DNA of 54,855 bases, taken from assembly GCA_016935665.1 (NCBI GenBank), contig JAFGQN010000113.1:1-54855 (forward strand), written 5' to 3'. This document shows, piece by piece, positions 54,721-54,855 of the stretch. The notes under the pieces were generated by a model that was not told where the DNA came from, searched no databases, and was given only the letters and a program-made list of their open reading frames with translations. A program made the translations under genes and the position numbers. The first letter of the stretch is position 1, and each line of letters starts with the position of its first letter. The DNA is from Deltaproteobacteria bacterium. Lineage in GTDB: Bacteria; Myxococcota_A; Polyangia; JAAYKL01.

Positions 54721-54855
54721 TTATTCTTCGGATATGGACGCGTAGAATTGTCCATTGGCGATGTCAATGTAGTTAGTCTTGTCTAAAGTTGCCAACCCCT
54801 CAAAGGTTCCCGATGAAATGCCACCTACACCATCCCATTTGTCAAAATGTACTTC
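54721..54855 (-). CDS. 3' end of a secreted-protein gene (partial, runs off the window)
   Basis: On the minus strand a frame enters at the window edge and ends with TAA at 54723-54721. The 44 visible residues (EVHFDKWDGVGGISSGTFEG, then LATLDKTNYIDIANGQFYAS and ISEE) form alternating beta strands. They have the WDxVGGxxxGTFxG layout found at the C-terminus of small beta-sandwich domains in secreted bacterial proteins. The rest of the gene lies beyond 54855. Confidence 0.65.
   Translation of the reverse strand, partial: EVHFDKWDGVGGISSGTFEGLATLDKTNYIDIANGQFYASISEE

Overview
The window looks like a chromosomal segment of a Myxococcota-type bacterium (delta-proteobacterial lineage, for example Polyangia or Bradymonadales), with moderate GC. 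No rRNA, tRNA or single-copy marker that would fix the genus is visible. The assignment rests on the style of the proteome: many lipoproteins and secreted proteins with long Asp/Thr/Ser linkers after the lipobox, MopE-like NDCDG motifs, RCC1 and FG-GAP repeats, paired beta-helix proteins, TPR-PEGA membrane proteins, FHA/Ser-Thr kinase signalling and a MYXO-CTERM-like tail.

Layout. 0.4-3.1 kb: a large glycine-rich protein with a putative papain-like C-terminal domain. 3.2-3.8 kb: an AraC/GyrI-like gene remnant. 3.7-8.6 kb: a tightly packed six-gene cluster around an ECF sigma factor with a membrane partner, an envelope protein and three lipoproteins. 9.1-11.4 kb: a PHP phosphoesterase and DeoR-type regulator operon, divergent from a VOC-fold gene, with phased TGCA repeats between them. 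11.4-12.3 kb: a frameshifted esterase pseudogene. 12.9-18.3 kb: TPR-PEGA protein, MopE/DUF1566 lipoprotein, Cys-rich lipoprotein and leucine-rich-repeat lipoprotein. 18.4-27.1 kb: housekeeping-like genes (uvrA, DUF6178, NamZ-type muramidase, NtrC-type regulator, DUF2279). 27.5-32.1 kb: sulfatase, small envelope protein and a GH62-like arabinofuranosidase lipoprotein. 32.2-35.9 kb: a three-gene operon in which a multi-membrane GT-C/TMTC-like protein lies between two paralogous PA14-type membrane proteins. 36.1-42.1 kb: alanine dehydrogenase, an orphan histidine-less HisKA-like protein, an RCC1 lipoprotein and a trypsin/FG-GAP lipoprotein. 42.3-46.5 kb: second TPR-PEGA protein, FHA-AAA+ regulator and a divergent Ser/Thr kinase. 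46.8-50.8 kb: two beta-helix lipoproteins flanking an (SD)n protein with a C-terminal sorting-like tail. 50.9-53.2 kb: an orphan GspE/PilB ATPase and an FHA protein. The end holds a truncated secreted-protein gene, a 158-bp palindromic MITE-like element and the 3' end of another secreted-protein gene.

How the parts may fit together: most of the window encodes surface display (lipoproteins, beta-helices, hydrolases acting on polysaccharide or peptide) plus regulation of that display (ECF sigma, NtrC, FHA/kinase). The GT-C/PA14 operon is the best candidate for an undescribed system. It could glycosylate Ser/Thr-rich linkers of the surface proteins, but that is inference only. Several short dispersed repeat families sit in spacers and twice invade coding ends or frames.
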